From positions 20,504-84,503 of the forward strand of contig JAFGLZ010000064.1 of NCBI GenBank assembly GCA_016927755.1: a stretch of DNA of 64,000 nt, given 5' to 3'. This document shows positions 62,087-64,000 of the stretch, piece by piece. This DNA is from Phycisphaerae bacterium. Lineage in GTDB: Bacteria > Planctomycetota > Phycisphaerae > UBA1845 > JAFGLZ01. The position numbers were made by a program, and so were the translations under genes. The notes beneath the pieces are model-generated. The model was given only the letters and a program-made list of their open reading frames with translations. It did not search any database and was not told the origin of the DNA. The first letter of the stretch is position 1; every line of letters begins with the position of its first letter.

Positions 62087-64000
62087 TTACCGCGCGAGGC
62101 GTCGGACGAATTCGACTTGCAGGTTTCGACTGCGTCCCTGGTCTACTGCCGGCTGTAGCTCGAAGGCCTTGCCTCGCTTGAGGCTGCCGGCATACATTTC
62201 CTTAGAAGCCTTGGGCTCCAATGGCTTGCGGCTTGCGTCGAGCGAATTGACTATGAGCGTGGGCATCGTCAGCGACGCGAGCAACTCGGGGAGGTCGTAG
62301 TGCTCGAGCGCGTGCGGGAGGAAGTCCTCGTGGGACCAAGCATAGCTCGGTGAAGTCGCGAGGGACTCGAACGACGCGAGGCCTTCGGCGGAGAATACGC
62401 CGGCCACACCGCCGTCGATGGCGGCGACGTGCAGCGCGACGACGCCTCCCATGCCGTGACCGCCGATGACGATCTTCTTCGGATCGATCTGGCTGTGGGC
62501 TCGAAGATAGGCGAGGGCTGACAGCCCGTCTCGGATCCGCATCGCCAGGACGTGGTCGCCCATTGCGGCCGAGACGTAGGACATCCACCTCTGGCGATCA
62601 CCCCAGCCGGCGATTTCGTACGGGACGTAGGCCGGCGTCGTGTCGCCCCACCCCCGGAGGTCAACGGTGAGGATCGCCGGGCCGTTGGTTTCCTCGTCGA
62701 TGAAGCCGGTCATCTGGGCCAACATGCCCTGCCTGGCGAGGTCGGTCCAACGACCGCGATCGTCGAAGTAGAGGACGGCCCCGCCCTTCCAGCCCTTCCT
62801 GGCGGGGATCATCAGCGTGGCGGGCAGCTCGATGCCGGGCTCGGGCAGGAGCAGCAGTTCCTCCAGGTCGTGGAACCAGACGAGGGAGCGTCCGCCGCCG
62901 CGGTGTTTGGGCGCGACCGGCGGCTTTTCGATGTGGGCAACCCGCATCGCGGCATCGCGAACGGCGAGGCCGGAACGATGGGTTCGAAGGTGCTGGGCCA
63001 GGGCTTGGTTGATCGTGAAGATGTTGCCCTCTTGTCGCGGGTTACACTTGAGCATCTCCGGAGGGACCATCTCGAAGTCAGGTCGCTTGACCTCGGGCAG
63101 CTTGCGGCCGGGCTTTCCTCGGACCCACTTGTCCATCCACTTGGCGAATTCGACGGCCTGGGCGACCGTGTAGGCGTGTCCGCTCTTGTCGGGGAAGAAG
63201 CGGAAGCGGTCGGGGGAACCGGACTTCTGGTAGGCCGTCTTGACGTCGGCGGCGATGCGGCGTGACCAGTCGATCTTGAAGACCTCGTCCGTCTGGCCGG
63301 CCATGAGCAGGAGCGGGGTCGGCATGGCCGCGGCCAGGAGGTCGACGTCGTCGAGGCCCTCCGCAAAACGACCGGCCGCCAGGGTCTCGGCGCAGGGCGC
63401 GTAGCAGTCCAGAACGGGGTGGTAGGCATTCGGTACGGCGCAGCAGGAGGGGCCGGCGGCGCGGATTCGCTCGTCGAGGAGCGTGGCGAACATCGTCGTT
63501 GTGCCTCCCCCGCTGACCCCGGTCATGCCGACGCCGTGGCTCATATCGACGTCCTTGCGCGTGGCGAGGTAGTCGATGCAGCGGATCGCGTCGATGACGA
63601 AGTAGCGATTGGAGGAACGGCCGGTCAGGTAGCAGCGGACGCCGTCGCTGAAGTGATCGTTTCCGGCACGCTTCTCTCCGGCCATTCCGGGTGGGTCGAA
63701 GGTGACGGCGACGTAGCCGAGTCGGGCGAAGACCTGGGCGGGGACCTGATAGTTCTCGAACTGCTTGCCGCTGTGTCCGACGGGCACGACGACGGCCGGC
63801 CAGGGCGGTGGGTGGTCCTTGACGAGGGGCAGGTAGACGGAGGCGTTGACGTCACATCCGGGGAGGGATTCGAAGAGGACGTTCTCGATGACGTAGTTCT
63901 TGCGTTGGTGTCTACTGACGGGACGGACGTTCAGCGCTGGGCCGCTGGGTCCGAACGGCATCTCACCGAGGCCGGCGAGGACGCTGCGTCGGACCTGATC
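62087..64000 (-). CDS. Two-domain alpha/beta hydrolase (acetyl-xylan-esterase-like), 5' end beyond the window
   Basis: The reading frame is open through the right edge, so the N-terminus is missing; at least 637 residues are visible. The first hydrolase module has 'VVPVGHSGKQFENY', 'AVTFDPPGMAGE' and the nucleophile elbow 'GMTGVSGGGTTT' (G-x-S-G-G). The second has 'ILTVDLRGWGDT' and 'IVIGGHGMGGVVAL', where the elbow reads G-H-G-M-G without Ser, and 'PTLIVNSLDASRKPL'. The second module is therefore probably catalytically dead or altered. The first resembles acetyl-xylan or cephalosporin-C esterase-like enzymes. A Tat or signal peptide, if any, lies outside the window. Confidence 0.8.
   Translation of the reverse strand, partial: DQVRRSVLAGLGEMPFGPSGPALNVRPVSRHQRKNYVIENVLFESLPGCDVNASVYLPLVKDHPPPWPAVVVPVGHSGKQFENYQVPAQVFARLGYVAVTFDPPGMAGEKRAGNDHFSDGVRCYLTGRSSNRYFVIDAIRCIDYLATRKDVDMSHGVGMTGVSGGGTTTMFATLLDERIRAAGPSCCAVPNAYHPVLDCYAPCAETLAAGRFAEGLDDVDLLAAAMPTPLLLMAGQTDEVFKIDWSRRIAADVKTAYQKSGSPDRFRFFPDKSGHAYTVAQAVEFAKWMDKWVRGKPGRKLPEVKRPDFEMVPPEMLKCNPRQEGNIFTINQALAQHLRTHRSGLAVRDAAMRVAHIEKPPVAPKHRGGGRSLVWFHDLEELLLLPEPGIELPATLMIPARKGWKGGAVLYFDDRGRWTDLARQGMLAQMTGFIDEETNGPAILTVDLRGWGDTTPAYVPYEIAGWGDRQRWMSYVSAAMGDHVLAMRIRDGLSALAYLRAHSQIDPKKIVIGGHGMGGVVALHVAAIDGGVAGVFSAEGLASFESLATSPSYAWSHEDFLPHALEHYDLPELLASLTMPTLIVNSLDASRKPLEPKASKEMYAGSLKRGKAFELQPAVDQGRSRNLQVEFVRRLAR

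Overview
The window looks like a chromosomal segment of a high-GC planctomycete, most likely of the Phycisphaerae type. This is inferred from gene content, with no search run. Signs are a PEP-CTERM exported protein, three Gfo/Idh/MocA oxidoreductases (one Tat-exported), a Tat-lipoprotein sulfatase, a ceramidase-like protein, VIT/VWA and BatA-like VWA membrane proteins, and many secreted hydrolases. No rRNA operon, phage or CRISPR array is visible.

Layout. 0-8.3 kb is mainly minus strand: a methyltransferase, an unusual anti-sigma-zinc-finger/sigma-region-4 fusion, an ECF sigma factor paired with a PilT-like ATPase, a Gfo/Idh oxidoreductase and a large VWA membrane protein. 8.3-12.4 kb is the housekeeping run ribH-nusB-ftsY, then a glycogen debranching enzyme. 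12.5-17.7 kb holds a GT2 glycosyltransferase and two divergent polytopic GT39/ArnT-like proteins. 18-24.5 kb holds a PEP-CTERM protein with a leader mini-ORF, an amidohydrolase, a lipoprotein, an NSS symporter with a MetS-like small partner, and a ceramidase-like protein. 27.1-31.2 kb is an operon encoding MEMO+AMMECR1 (fused), a DUF362 protein and the AmmeMemoRadiSam radical SAM enzyme. All three products carry export signals, which makes it the best candidate for an undescribed system. 31.5-37.3 kb has an Ntn acylase, a sulfatase, a truncated class IV aminotransferase and a Tat-type Gfo/Idh protein.

37.3-43.5 kb is an accessory island bounded and punctuated by REP-like palindromes. It has a metallophosphoesterase-STAND NTPase gene whose 3' end runs into a tyrosine-recombinase (integron-integrase-like) tail, a lower-GC NACHT NTPase gene, an IS4-type transposase stub, and about 0.8 kb of three alternating 10-bp/8-bp iterated repeat modules. 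The two NTPases suggest anti-phage or conflict functions.

43.5-55.4 kb returns to core-like genes: Gfo/Idh, SppA, a beta-barrel porin, a lipoprotein, a FecR-domain protein and a three-gene ABC-2 exporter operon. 55.67-58.27 kb is a 2.5 kb segment bounded by tRNA-Arg(ACG) and a 43-bp direct repeat of its 3' half. It carries a glycoside-hydrolase-like gene and remnants of two transposon genes, as expected of a decayed tRNA-integrated element. 58.4-64 kb holds a PHP-domain lipoprotein, a BNR sialidase-like protein, a URO-D-like protein and a two-domain alpha/beta hydrolase cut by the window edge.
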